Source of the DNA: Taxillus chinensis
Taxonomy: Eukaryota > Streptophyta > Magnoliopsida > Santalales > Loranthaceae
Length of the DNA stretch: 64,000 nucleotides
Direction of reading: 5' to 3'
Assembly: GCA_023512835.1 (NCBI GenBank)
Contig: CM042088.1
Span: 46,645,199 to 46,709,198, forward strand
Positions within the stretch are counted from its first letter, which is position 1, and each line of letters begins with the position of its first letter. Below, one piece after another: positions 24,001-36,361 of the stretch. The notes beneath the pieces are model-generated. The model worked only from the letters and a program-made list of their open reading frames with translations. It was not told the origin of the DNA and made no database searches. A program made the translations under genes and the position numbers.

Positions 24001-27000
24001 ACATTCAGTAAAGCAAAACTTGCAAAAAGCAACACCATCATGTTTATCTCTAAGCCAAAGAGGTTGAACATATTTTCCATCCAAAACTTTAGGTATACTT
24101 TCAAGGTAATCTTCTGCATTTCAAGTCTCTCCTTTCTCAAGGCATGAATTCGCTTCTTATTGCACTTACTCTCCTTGCTGCTCCCCCCAGATATACCGAA
24201 ATGAATATTTACTAATCCCATCACTCTCAGAACCTCCTAAATTAGAAGTGATTGCGTAAGATGCCTGCTTTGGATAAGATTCAAAAGATGGCCATGATTT
24301 GCTCAATACCACAGTTTGATTTATAGATGGTGACACAAGATCTGATGATGGCGTAGGCTCCTGACCAGATATGGAAACATCAGCTGATGCATCTTCTTCA
24401 GCAGAGACAAACAATGGGCAAGGCTCTTCCCAATTTCCTGTATTTATAAGATCATGGGGTATCTTCTCCAGCCAACGAAAAACATTGTATTGGAGAGCAC
24501 ATACTGCAATCACAATGACTTTTCCCCTCAAACCAGATTCTATACCCCAAAATCCAGGCTTAAATACTTGAAACCCAAAAGAATGGACAAATCAGAGTGC
24601 TTTTGATTTGGAAACATTCCAGCCCGTTTACCCCACATCTGAAAAAGATATTCAGTGGTCACCAGAAAGCCTGTGTAAATCAAGGAAAATTTGGATGGCA
24701 GTCGAGAAGCTTTAAGCAAAGTTGAACAGATGACCAGGCCTAAAAGGTACAAAAATCCAAAAGCACTAATTGGAGATAGAGATGCATAAAACAATGCAAC
24801 AAACAAAATTTTCTGACTGTGCCAAATTAGAAGCCTTCTGATAAACCCAAAAATGCCATGTTCTAATGGACTGCCATGATCCGACCTGTCATACTTGCTT
24901 TGTCTTCTTTCATAACTATAAAGTTGCATCACAACTAAAATAGCTAAAGATTCCCAAATGTTTTCAACTAATGAAGCTTCTGGACTATAGCCCAAATCAG
25001 GATAAAGATCTATCTTCTTGGACAACCATTGCTCTAAGCTAGAGAATATGCACAAGCTATATGTGAACATAAAAACAATAACTGAATACACTTTTAGTGG
25101 AAACCATATGCGTCTTTTTGTCTTCTCAGCAACTTGTCTTCCAATGATCCAGAACAGGAGAAGGAAAATGTATCCAAATGATACATAATTAGGAGTCACC
25201 AAGTACACTGTGATCAGTATAGTCAAGAAAGCAATGTAGGTCCCACACGACCGATAGACACTGAGAAATCTCTGCCCGATTGCACCAAGGAATGATACTA
25301 TTCTCCTTTCTGAAGTTAAATCAATAAAATATTAGTTTGTCAAACTAAAAATTTAAAAAATTAATGAGTTTAAAAGCAACCTTGGAAACTGTTCTTATTG
25401 CAATCTTAGATAAACGTCTAAATATATAATCATGCTAGACATCGATTATTTGCTATCACGTTAAAATAAGCCTCTCCACCAAATTCGATTATAACCCAAA
25501 TGAATGAAATACAACAAAAACTTCTAGATTATTACTTTAAACTCAGGGGGATCAAATAGGAAATCCTGGGCCAAGTTTCAGACTACAACGGCACAATACA
25601 TTTTTCCACATTCAATGTATAGAATATAAAGGCTTAAATTGAGGTATTAATTTATAAAAGAGCATATATTTGGGGTCAAGCTACAGTCATTAGTGAAAGA
25701 TAAACTTATACCATGAGAAGAGATATCATGTCTGTCATGGGAGGTTGGGGAGGCATAGATTGACAGTAGAACAGATTTGTTCAAACCAGCTTTCAGAATG
25801 CTAAATCCAACAGGAGTGCTAGGGGTATGCTGCAAAATGGCTGAAAATGAAAATAGCATTTCAAAGCCGTGATTATGAATTGCACAAAAGCATGCAAGCA
25901 AAGCTATCTCCACGAAATCCCAGGAGCTATCTCTATCAAGGAGACCTGTAAAATAATAGAAAAAATGACTACCTGAAGCAAAGCATCCAACAAGTTATAT
26001 GAGAAAATGTTATAAAATCATTATAATTTCTCTAAGAAAATATAATGACTCACGCAAAGGGATAAGCTAAAAATGGATACCTAACTGCAATAGAATTTCC
26101 ATACTTAAAGAACCTTTTTGTTCCAGAGATTTTGAAAGTAGATTAAGCTGAAAAACATACAAGACTGCAAAATGAGCCTCACACAGAAGAATCAAAGATT
26201 GGCGCATCTTCTTGCTGATATCATGGCTCAGGAGGTATATCAAAAAGAATATCACTGGATCCAAAGTCAAAATATGGCATCAATTAGCACAACTTTGTAT
26301 AATAATTGATCCTAGCAAAAGATATGTGATCAAATACTAGGTTAAAAAAGGGATTCAACAAATCATACTATATACAGCATGGATGAAACCAGGTTTAGCA
26401 GCAATGAGAAATATTAATGTCAGCACGATAGCTCGTGAGCACTTGCGTAATCCCAAGCAATGGTCGCCACAATCAACACCTTAGTCTGGTTTTCCACTAC
26501 AAAAAGTGCAGATATAACAGCAAATCGCATCAATGGAAACAAAGTATAAGTTTAGAATAAATCAAGGCCAACAACTACATTTACCAAATACCAGGTTTGT
26601 GTTGATAACATTGCTCAACCAACCATGCATCCTAAGTTGTGAAAAAATTGTCTGATTATTGCAACCATTCTTGTCAAAATAATGCAGACTCTTCTATTTA
26701 ACTTGGATGGTATTGCTAAGGATTGATATAGACAGTGGGCCCCTCAAGCAAATATATTAAGCGTTTTGGTGAACGTAAAGTACTAGCTCTCAAATAATTA
26801 TTCCTGTTAAGTACTATATTAACCAAAAAAAACTTCATGGACGTTATTTAATATCTATTTATACCTACAATAGACTGTAAGCAGACTACACATAAGAGGT
26901 ATTTTTAAGACTTCATAAACAGTGTGGGTTAGCACACAGCATAAAGATCAACTTTTCCTATAAAGGTGATTTTAATGGTTTATGCGTCAATAAAGATCAA

Positions 27001-30000
27001 GGTAAATGAAAGCAGAATGAAAGCAAGACAAATTGTGATTCAAGTCTGTTTAAAAAAAAATTAAAATAAATCAGAACGTACCACAAAAAAAAAAATCAGA
27101 ATGTTACGATATAATATTTTACCTTCCACAGCATAGTTTTCATTAGAAGATTGTGCAACCTCATCAGACATATATAGGAAAACAGAGTTATTTACAAGAT
27201 TACCCACAGCAACCAGAATTCCAAGGCAAAATTGTGCAAGCAAAAAGAATCCAGGTATAGGATAATGCCATAACCCAATAATCTCCCAAACCTCCATGTC
27301 CTGCATCACATGCATTCTAGAATGATCACTTTTTTTTCATTTAGTAAGAGCAGAAAATAAAAGGACCACATGCAAGAAAAGGCCTACCTTCCCGACTTTC
27401 CAGTTCAGATATACAAATGCCAAATTGAAAATATATGTGCCAACAGCCCAGAAAAGAATGAACACAAGCAGCAGCCCATTTAACCGGTGCAAACGGAACA
27501 GAGAAGGAAAAGTGTAGACAACAAAACCAACATATGCTAATAATCCAAGTGCACATACACTAGCAAAATGGAAACTCCAAAAGCAAAGGGCAAACAATGA
27601 GACCTGCAAGTTTAGTTATGACAACGTTACAAATAACTCTTGTTTCAAATGGGCAACAGATAATAAACAGATAAAAACCTACCAGAAACATAGTTAGAAG
27701 CATAGTACACAGTTTCAATGAGAAGCCCCTCCACCCCAAACGAAGGTTAGGAAATTGATATTAGTCACAAGTCCTAATATGTCCATTAACATTAGAAAAC
27801 AAGTTAACTCTGCTTGTGCTTATCCTGTCGGTCCCAAACCCGGATAGAGGAGCAGCGTCACATCTTTTAGTATCTTTTAGTATGAACCACTACATAAAAA
27901 AAACGTTGAGGCATTTCCTATTAAGCGATGGGTTGCATCTTAAAAACCCAAGAGCAATGATAAGTGGATAATGATTAGTTGTTGCCCAAAAGCAATGCAC
28001 CCTATCAATGTCTGAATGGAATATCAAATGAACTAAGGCATAGAGGTTCCATTAAAAGTCATAGTCTTAGTTTACATTTAACATCTTAGAACTAAGGATC
28101 TCTCGCAGTAAATATGTGGAGCTAGTTGAGGTTATGATTAGGAATATTAAAATTATATGCCTTCAAGATACTAAATGAATAGGTGAAAAGGCTCGACATA
28201 TAGGTAAATGGGACAACAAATTATGATCTACGAGAAGAGATAACAGGATAGGTATTATTCTTAACTGTCAGATAGTTAATGCAATGATCGGTGTTAGAAG
28301 AAAGAGCAATAAGATTATCCTCATTAAACTTACTATAGACGACAAAACAATCAATGTTATCGGTGCTTACACAACACAATAGGTTTGCACTATGTGAGTG
28401 AACAACAATTTTAGAGATCTAGATATAGATATAGATATACAAGGTATCCTATTAAAGAGAAGATTTTCATTGGAGGGAATTTTAATGAGCATGTGGAGAA
28501 TAGTCGAATTGGGTTTGAGAATGTCTATAGAAGATTTGCTTTAGGGGACTTTAATGAGCATGTCGAGAATAATCGAATTGGGTTTGAAAATGTCAAGAAT
28601 AGTTAAATTGGATTTGAGAATGTCCATGGAAGATTTGCTTTCGTGGTAGAAATAATACGAGAAATGCTATTTTAGACTTTGTCACTTGATTCTAGTGAAC
28701 ACTTGGTACACTTTGCCATTTGATTGCATATATGAGTATAGGAAATGCTAGTCAAATAAAAAAAAATTATTATGAGGGTAGGGAGAAATTATTTCATAAA
28801 CTTTAAGATTATACCATAGGAATGGACAGTTATGCAACAAACTTTTAATGTTAGATATATGTCTTAAAAAAGTATATAAAAAAATTAAAATTTATTCTAA
28901 ATCATAGGATCGAATGATGAAAGTTAGCAGGAAGCAGTCAAATACTTTTTCTTAGCAGATTAATCAAAGAGACAAATTAAAAAGATAAGGTTGATTCTAA
29001 TTTGATGTAGAATAAAATATCAGATTGTATTAAACGTGTAGATCAAGAGAAACTTGGTGAATCTAAAAGTAGGGTATCACCGCGTAAGGACACATCATGG
29101 TGGAACGAAAAAGTAAAGAAACTTATTAAGAAAAAACAAATATGTTATGAAAATCTCAAATAAATGAAATGAAGTGAATTTTGAGAAGTACGAACTAACG
29201 AAGAAAAAGGCCAACGAAGTAGTAAAGGAGGCTGAGTCAAAATTTATATCATTGTTTGGACTCCAAAGAAAAATAAAAAAAATCTATAGAATAGCTCGGA
29301 TGAGAGAGAAAAAAACTAAAAATTTAAATACCGTGAAATCTATTAAGAACCGCAATCATAAAATCTTAGTAAAAGATACTGATATTAAAAAACGCTAAAA
29401 GGAAGATTTTGATGAGCTCTTCGATGGCCATTGTGTTCAAAATGTCAATGTGAATATACTGCTAGAAAAATTAAATCGTAACCCCTTACAAAGAACAAGG
29501 TTAGGTGAAGTTAAAAAAAGTCTTACATCGTGTGAAGACTATAAAGGCGGTAGGCTCAAATGCAAGATTTGGAAATATCTTGGTAAGTTTGGAATTAAGT
29601 GATTAACAAAATTATTTAATAAGAATTCACCGAATAATAAGATGCGTGATGAAAAAAAGAAGAGTATCTTAGTATTTTTGAATAAAAATAATTGTATCAT
29701 ACAGAATTGCTCAAATTCAAGATGAATAAAATTAAGAAATCATAATACAAAATTATAGGAAAAGATTATTGAGCATCGTTTAAGAAACCATATTAAGATT
29801 GCCTTGAAGATCTATTATGAAATCAATCCATACGTTAAGGAGACTTTAAAGGTTTAGAGCATTCATATTTGGCTCAACAAAAGTCTAATTTTAGCTAAAG
29901 AATAGCTAAAGGATATAAAAACAATCCACTGTAGGTTCTTTATTTGCTACAGTAAATTTAGCTAATTGTTAAATGACTGATCAAATTTAGCCGATCAACA

Positions 30001-33000
30001 TCACTCACCAAATTATTTTTTATTAAGTTTTAACCATTTTTTACTCATCTCCTTCCCCCCTTCTTCTCCCTCCTGAGACTATAATCTCCACCTCATTGAT
30101 CTTCAACACCACCTTACTCGATCTCACATCCTCAGTCCCTCATTCTCGCCCATGCCCACACCCCTCAACCTTCCATCCATCGTCCCGCCAAAATGACCTC
30201 TCTGCTCACGTTAACTCAATAACCCATAGTCAACAATCAAAACCCTCAACCTCGGCTGCCATCTACCTTAACCTTGAGATCTGACAGCCCATCCGTCGGA
30301 TATCCTCCATTCAGCCAATCACACAGTCAATAAATGAATTTTTGATGCCAAACTCCATATCTGCGGCAAATCTATCCATGGGGGAGGGGCGGTGGAAGCG
30401 CAACGGGATAGATAGATCTATGAAGGGGAAGGAGTGGCAATAGCACAACAGGAGAGAAAAATCTATGCATGAGAGAGGGACGACAACACAGCGAAGAGAG
30501 CTGTGCAAGGGTGGGGTGCAACGAGAGAGAGAAAGAGAGTGTGTGTGTGTTGCAGTGTAAAAATAATCTAGGGTTTGCAATTTGTGAGATTATAAAAAAT
30601 TAATATTTTAATTAAAATTCTGAAATTTTATAGAGTTTACTATTTCATGGTGTAAATTAAACTAGCGATAATTTATAAAAGGTAATTATTTAGTTAAATT
30701 ATAGTTAAACTTTATTAAAGTCATTGTAAGTGCTCTTAAGTGACAAAAAAGAATTTATACATGATATGGTGTATCTTGTTCGTTGATGATATTGATTTGT
30801 CGATGAAACAAAAAAAAAATTAACCAAAAACTAGACTTATGGAGGAAAACTTTGCAAACTTGAGAATTTAAATTAAGCATATCAAAAACTGAATATATAG
30901 AATGTAAGTTTAGGAAAAGAATAAATAACGAGCAAAATGTTATTACATTTTCAGATACAAGCCACAAAATATTCTAAATACCCAAGGTATAATTTAACAA
31001 AACGGATAGACTGATGGTTATGTTAAGCATAGGATTAAAACCGAGTGCTTAAGTGGATAAGTGTCATGAAAATTTTGTGACGGCAATATGTCATTGAGTG
31101 TAAAAGGAAAATTTTAACATACGCCTATTAGAACTTTTTTGTTATATAGAACTAAATTTTAAACTAACAAAAAACAACATATACAAAAGTTCAATGTCAC
31201 TAAGATGTGAATATTAAGATAGATATATGATAAGACTATGAGGGACAAGATTAGAAATAAAGATATTTACCATATTATTAGAGTAGCTCTGATTGAAAAT
31301 AAAATAAAAAAAAAACGTTTACGTTGGTTTGGTTATTTAAAACGTAACCCAATGGATACACCTATTAAGAGGATATTGAACTAAGTGAAAAATTGTAGAA
31401 GAGATTAAAAATAACTTGGAGATAGTAACAATGGATATAGAATTATTAAACTTAAAAAAAAAACTAGTGAATGGTAGGAATGTTTGAAAAATAAGGATCT
31501 GTGTATTTGATTAAATATAAACTTTCCGTCTATCTTAGTTCATATAGTTATTACTGACATTAAGGCTGATCAGTTTAGTTTGATTTTAACTATACTAGCC
31601 ATATTGACAAAAGCACAAAAGCAGGTCCATGTAAGAATTGGATTCTGTCCATTCTACCATACCATTTATAAATTTTAATTCAACAATAGACTTGTCTGTT
31701 TGAGAAAAGTAGATCCCCTGATAATATTCAAATTTCAAACACAGCCTACTTAGTTTTTTGCTTGGCAAACCTAATAATATTCACTTGATCAGGTTGACAG
31801 TACAGTATTTCAGTGCTTCTCAATAGCCATTATGGCCATTACACTACTCATCGCTAGTGTTGAATTGATTAGTGCAGTTTAATATAATCCAAATGGTGAT
31901 AATTAGATATAGAAAAGTTCAATACCTAATGCTAATAGCACAATGATCAAAAACTAAGTCCATAGATATAATTAGATTTTACCCCTAAAATTGTAGCAAA
32001 CACAGCTATGTTATATCAGTAGGCAACAAGCACTTTGTTTTCTAACACAACAAATGAACATTTGGCTTAAGAATACATACTGGGAAACCGTAAGTGAAAA
32101 AGTTGATACTAAACGTGCGGAAAGCCCCTCCTCTTAATAAAAAGTTCGTATGCCTAACACCAGATCTGCACATAATTGAACAATCCATTGAGGTCACAAA
32201 ACTCGTGTCACTAAATAAGTATGCCGTGGCAAAAGAACTTTAATTTGAACATCCATATCTACACTGCAAAGAACTTAACACTAAATTTGAGGTAATGCAG
32301 AATATCAAAACAAGTAGGAAAATTCACTGCTTGGGAAAATAATAACAATCCACATCAAAATAAGTTAAACAATCTTCTGTAAAATTATAATTTTAACTGG
32401 ACCAGCTAATAATCTGGACTTAGTCAAGACACAATAGCAAAGGCTAAAAAAGGTGGTGATGCAACATATGGTTTCTTCTTTGCATACTCTTTAATGACTT
32501 GAGAAATGAAGGGCCTCTTTAGTTCATTTCAAGTTGCATACCAGAAAAATCACGAAGGTAAGCTTGGATTTCGACCTTCTTCAAGTAAAAAGTATTAACC
32601 TAAAACAACTAATAGTAATCAACTGAACATGTTCAAATTTGGAAATACATTAAAAGAATAGAACAAGTCAAAACCTATATTCACACTCTTCATGAGAGAA
32701 AGCGCCTCAATTATTTGCTGGAATTCTAAAATAGCATTTGAACAAACTTACAAATATATCATTATTTAAGATGGCAAAGGTTTCACAATCATTGTAATCA
32801 AGAAAAGATCCTTAATGGTGGTGGCATGATTTAAACCCAAACAAATATATTCTCCAAAATTACCTTGATTCCCAAATGAAAAATGAATGCTTTGAGGGAA
32901 GTAGTTGCTCAGATAAGCTGACATTTTCCATTGATACAATACAATCCATCTCCTCCAAATCAGATCTGACATAAGATAGCTTTTTTTTTGGGAAAGGGTG

Positions 33001-36000
33001 GGATAGATAGAAGGTAAGCAATCATAGCAAGCAATACTCAAAGTCAAAAAGATAGAATATATTCTATAATATGGACACAAATCACTTCTGGAAACAGAAG
33101 ATTTAGTTCTAATTGCTTTGGTTCATTTCCCATAGCCAAAGATTTTGCCTAATAGGAATGGGGGTGTTCATCAAAAACTGAAAACCTGAAATCCAGCTAA
33201 ACTGATGCTTAAAATCCGATCCAAACCAAATAGTTTGGTTCAGGTTTCAGTTTGAGGAAGAAATCTGTCTGAATCAGTAAAATTCAATCACCGCAAATGT
33301 ATTTATAAAACTAATATTCTATATTATTGATATAAACATGTTTAAAACATCATTTGTGATATTTAAAACAATAATTTAATCACCCAAATCCGAACATTTT
33401 GCATGCTCAATTGCTTTCCCTGTATTTATTAGCCTTTAATATATCCAATCAACCATTGTATAACATTATTAGTATATGTTATAATGTTATTGTATTTCTA
33501 ACTAAGATGTACTATATTGCATGCTTCTAAGTACATACTTTAATATATATATATATATAAAGGACTGGTAATGAACCGATCCAAAAATATCTCAAAACCA
33601 AACCTAATCAAATTCATTCTGGCAGGATTTAGGTAGAGCCTTAAGCAACTCAGCCTATGAATACCCCTAAATAAGAATGATATTTAAACAAGATGAAAAT
33701 CCTTGGTGATAAAATTTAAATTACATATTCATTCTAAAGCGCAATAATGAAGACCAACAAAAAATACCATAAACAAAACATTAGCAGCCCCAAAGAATAA
33801 TATAACCAGTAACTTTGCCACTATTTTGAGAAATTCTGCTGCTATTTTGAGACAAAGTTAAAAAAAGAGCACATACCACCATGTAGAATATTACGAGAGA
33901 AACACCAGAACAAATTTCCATCCACTTAGTTTTCCCCGATATTCTGTACATCCCAATAAACTCGTATAAACTTTGCAAAACCATTGAGTATTCTATAGGA
34001 AGCTGATACACATAAAGCAGGACAATGTTGAAGCCTGCATATAACTGAAGAGCTCGCCACCACCTTCAACACAATTACCCATCTCATAAACATAAGAAAC
34101 TAAATAAAAAAATGTGATACAAGTAAAATAGATAATTAAAGTTACAGCGGTACTAGCTAGTGCAAGATAAAGAACTACAAAGTGCAGACCCATCACCTGA
34201 AAAGGCCAAGAAAATTGCTGGTCAAAGACCAATCCACGAGACCAATACAGCTAACAATAAAAAATGGTAGCGATACCCAAGAGGGATGGCTAATTCCAGC
34301 AACCAGTTGAATGATAGGCAATAGCATGCACAATGCAACCTTGAGATGGGAACCTAACATGTAGGAAAACAGAAAATCCCAATTTGAAAATTAGTTCACT
34401 GCTAAATCTACATTTGCTTGAAAGATTAAAGAACATCAAACGCTAAAATGATATTATTTTAGGAGAAATTGATAAAAATAAGAAGACTCAGAATATTGAA
34501 AGTTTGACGTTAACTCCATCTGCGTCTGCATAGCTAGTCCTAGCCTAGATAAAGGAGGGTTGCGGTAGGTTAAAAATCAGGGTAAAAACGTATAAATTTT
34601 CATGAATATGGAACAGCAAAATAAAATTGTTGGGGCATGCCCAAGCCCAACCCGGCTCTTATAATTTTATTGTTATTCCAAATAGCTGATCCTGAGATAA
34701 AGGCTCAGTTATTATTGTTGTTTCTGTATAGAAAGGTCGAAGTTGAACACAACTGAGAAATTGTAGTTGGTAACAAAATTATATAATATAAATTCAAATC
34801 TGAATAAAGATCACTGTTTATAATGAGAAAATTGGGGGGAAAGGAACAAACTTGAATAAAGTAGAGTTACAAAATCATTACAAACCTAATTGTTCAAAGC
34901 GTGATGGGAAACAACCACCGCATGAGTGTTGCCGTGAAACCAGACCAAATCTAATCCCATAGATATAAACTAAAGTGACTAAAACTGCCAAGAGATGTGC
35001 AGCCAAGAAATAAATGACTGTCAGAGATCTCATGGAATGGAATCTGCAAAAAAAAAGAAAAAAAAAACTGCATTATGCACGAAAGGATAATTTTCCTGAA
35101 TCCAAAGCTAACAGGTGAATTCATTTCTAACCTCATGAGGCCAACTAATTCTGCCCACCAGCAATCTTCAAAACTCCAGTTACTCCCCTCCACCACCCAT
35201 AGAGTAAGAAATATCACTTGCAAAAGTATAACAACTACAGAAAACGTAATAATTGGCCATAGCAACAGAGAGTGGCTTCGAAAACGAAATCCTATAACCA
35301 ATAATTGTGAATTAGTACAATAAGAAAACAAACCTGCTCTTTAGTCATGATAAAGAGCCCTGATAAAAATATCACTGTAAAGAATTGGAAACAAAAATAG
35401 AAACATATTCTTTGAAAATGAATTTATGCAAAGGAGCCTTCACAAAATAACAATAATCATAATGAAAGCCCAATCTATAACACAAGTAAATACATATTAC
35501 ATATATTTCTTACTCATTGCAAAGACAAAGTGACTTACCAACTCTTGGTCCAATGAATAGAATGAACAGAAAAGCTATCAAATCAACAAGAGAGATTAAA
35601 CTCCAATTGAGTAAAGCAGCTGCAAAGAAGGTGGAAACAACAAGAACATATCTTAGTGATTGCGCGTTCACAAATATATACAATAGTCATATATGTACAC
35701 ACACATGCGCCAGCCGGGCAACATTTGCACAAATTAAACTACATAAAATGAAGCGTGATTTGAAAAATGATTAGTTATTAGGAAATCAAAGTAAATAAAA
35801 AGCTAGCACAAAAATGGAGAATATGATTTTTTTATAGCTTCAACTTGACTGCAATTGTACAACTGTCCAAAAGAATATCAAATTTGCTGGAGTTACCAGG
35901 CCATGAAACCCTTCCAAAGTGGCAAGGAACATCGGAACCGTATTAAGTGATTGGTGTGTGAATCCCTACAATTTGTTGTGACATCTCCGAGTCAATTGTG

Positions 36001-36361
36001 CATATTATCAGCTTGGCTGACTTCCACATTGCCATCACTAACCCAAGCCCCCACACAGCATTGTACAAAAAACTAATACACAAACTCACGGAAAAGGAAA
36101 AAAAAAATAGAAGATACATCAATTCCTGTAATAAGACGGTGTCAGATGCAACGCAAATAATACTGAGACTGTCTAACTTTCGTTTTGAATGTTCGAACCA
36201 TTAGCAATTCTAGGTAATTCGATAAAAGTTTTAATGCAATTCATTAGCATAATGTGTCGATAATGCAACTGAATTAGTAGTTGAAAAAAACAAACAAAGT
36301 TTAATTGTTTACCTGTTAAAAGCAGCAGAGGCAACACACAGCCCACTAGAAAATTCCCCAT
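18059..36361 (-). CDS. PIEZO1: PIEZO mechanosensitive ion channel, four apparent 1-bp indels
   Basis: Twenty-one exons, 5' to 3': 36313-36361, 35539-35619, 35132-35291, 34886-35043, 34197-34353, 33880-34063, 32864-32979, 32081-32165, 27388-27603, 27123-27300, 26369-26496, 26081-26254, 25712-25945, 23759-25309, 21014-23504, 20194-20586, 19633-19791, 19008-19511, 18686-18827, 18424-18568, 18059-18194. Phases agree if four single-base indels are allowed, implying about 2,480 residues, full length for plant PIEZO. Plant PIEZOs are mechanically gated cation channels, reported at tonoplast or plasma membrane. Seen: start MGNFLVGCVLPLLLL, many multi-helix blocks, a basic coiled-coil stretch (EEKKRQRNLQVEKMKSEML), anchor motif PFLYELRCVLDW, the extracellular cap in exon 18 (after MYSSGNPTNIANP), and a C-terminal pore segment ending MLLEYTKEE. 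Indels: 26452-26454, about 24567, 24183-24188 and 21656-21657. Probably the At2g48060 counterpart. Confidence 0.92.
29272..31219. repeat. Copy 1 of a duplicated ~1.95 kb composite segment
   Basis: Matches 62049-64000 in the same orientation, with roughly 20 substitutions counted by eye, an 11 bp indel near 29905, a 1 bp indel near 30438 and a length difference in a GT run. The match starts abruptly inside the LINE at aataaaaaaaatctat and includes the nested TIR element. This copy lies in a PIEZO intron. Confidence 0.92.
29857..30735. mobile_element. TIR element (Tourist/PIF-Harbinger-like) nested in the LINE
   Basis: The ends are imperfect inverted repeats: left gagcattcatatttgg; right reverse-complements to gagcacttacaatg. 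TTA directly flanks both sides (29854-29856 and 30736-30738), the 3 bp duplication expected for PIF/Harbinger-type elements. LINE reverse-transcriptase sequence resumes immediately after it. It is about 879 bp with no transposase frame, so non-autonomous. Confidence 0.65.
33160..33668. mobile_element. hAT-like non-autonomous element in PIEZO intron 6
   Basis: The left end gggggtgttcat and the reverse complement of the right end, aggggtattcat, form imperfect terminal inverted repeats. The interior is full of aaaccaaa/ggtttcagttt-type sequence, as in a common class of plant hAT-related MITE. A TA microsatellite lies at 33541-33560. No transposase frame; target duplication unclear. Confidence 0.55.

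Larger units (their letters stand above)
28080..31570 (+). mobile_element. Degenerate RTE-clade LINE, interrupted by a TIR element
   Basis: No frame is open, but protein traces appear in the correct order. Endonuclease-like CLQDTK lies at 28158-28175, a GDFNEHV-like segment near 28535-28560, a KDTSWWNEKVK-like segment near 29085, FDELFDGH near 29410, the reverse-transcriptase box FVDD at 30779-30790, a KTEYIECKF-like stretch near 30885-30910, and a C-terminal LRWFGYLKRNPMDTP-like segment near 31318-31360. These match plant RTE-type LINEs. Many stops and frameshifts show it is dead. A TIR element at 29857-30735 splits the RT domain. Both ends are approximate. Confidence 0.75.
27604..32080 (-). 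other. 4.5 kb PIEZO intron 8 hosting a retroelement
   Basis: The exon ending NFFTYGFP (32081) and the exon beginning VSLFALCFW (27603) join in phase 0. The intervening intron is far longer than its neighbours, mainly because of an RTE-type LINE at about 28080-31570 lying antisense to PIEZO. Confidence 0.85.

Noticed and set aside
30096..30284. 62-codon frame, repeated identically at 62862-63050
   Set aside because: The match reflects duplication of the TIR element. It has no domain and is not evidence of selection on a protein.
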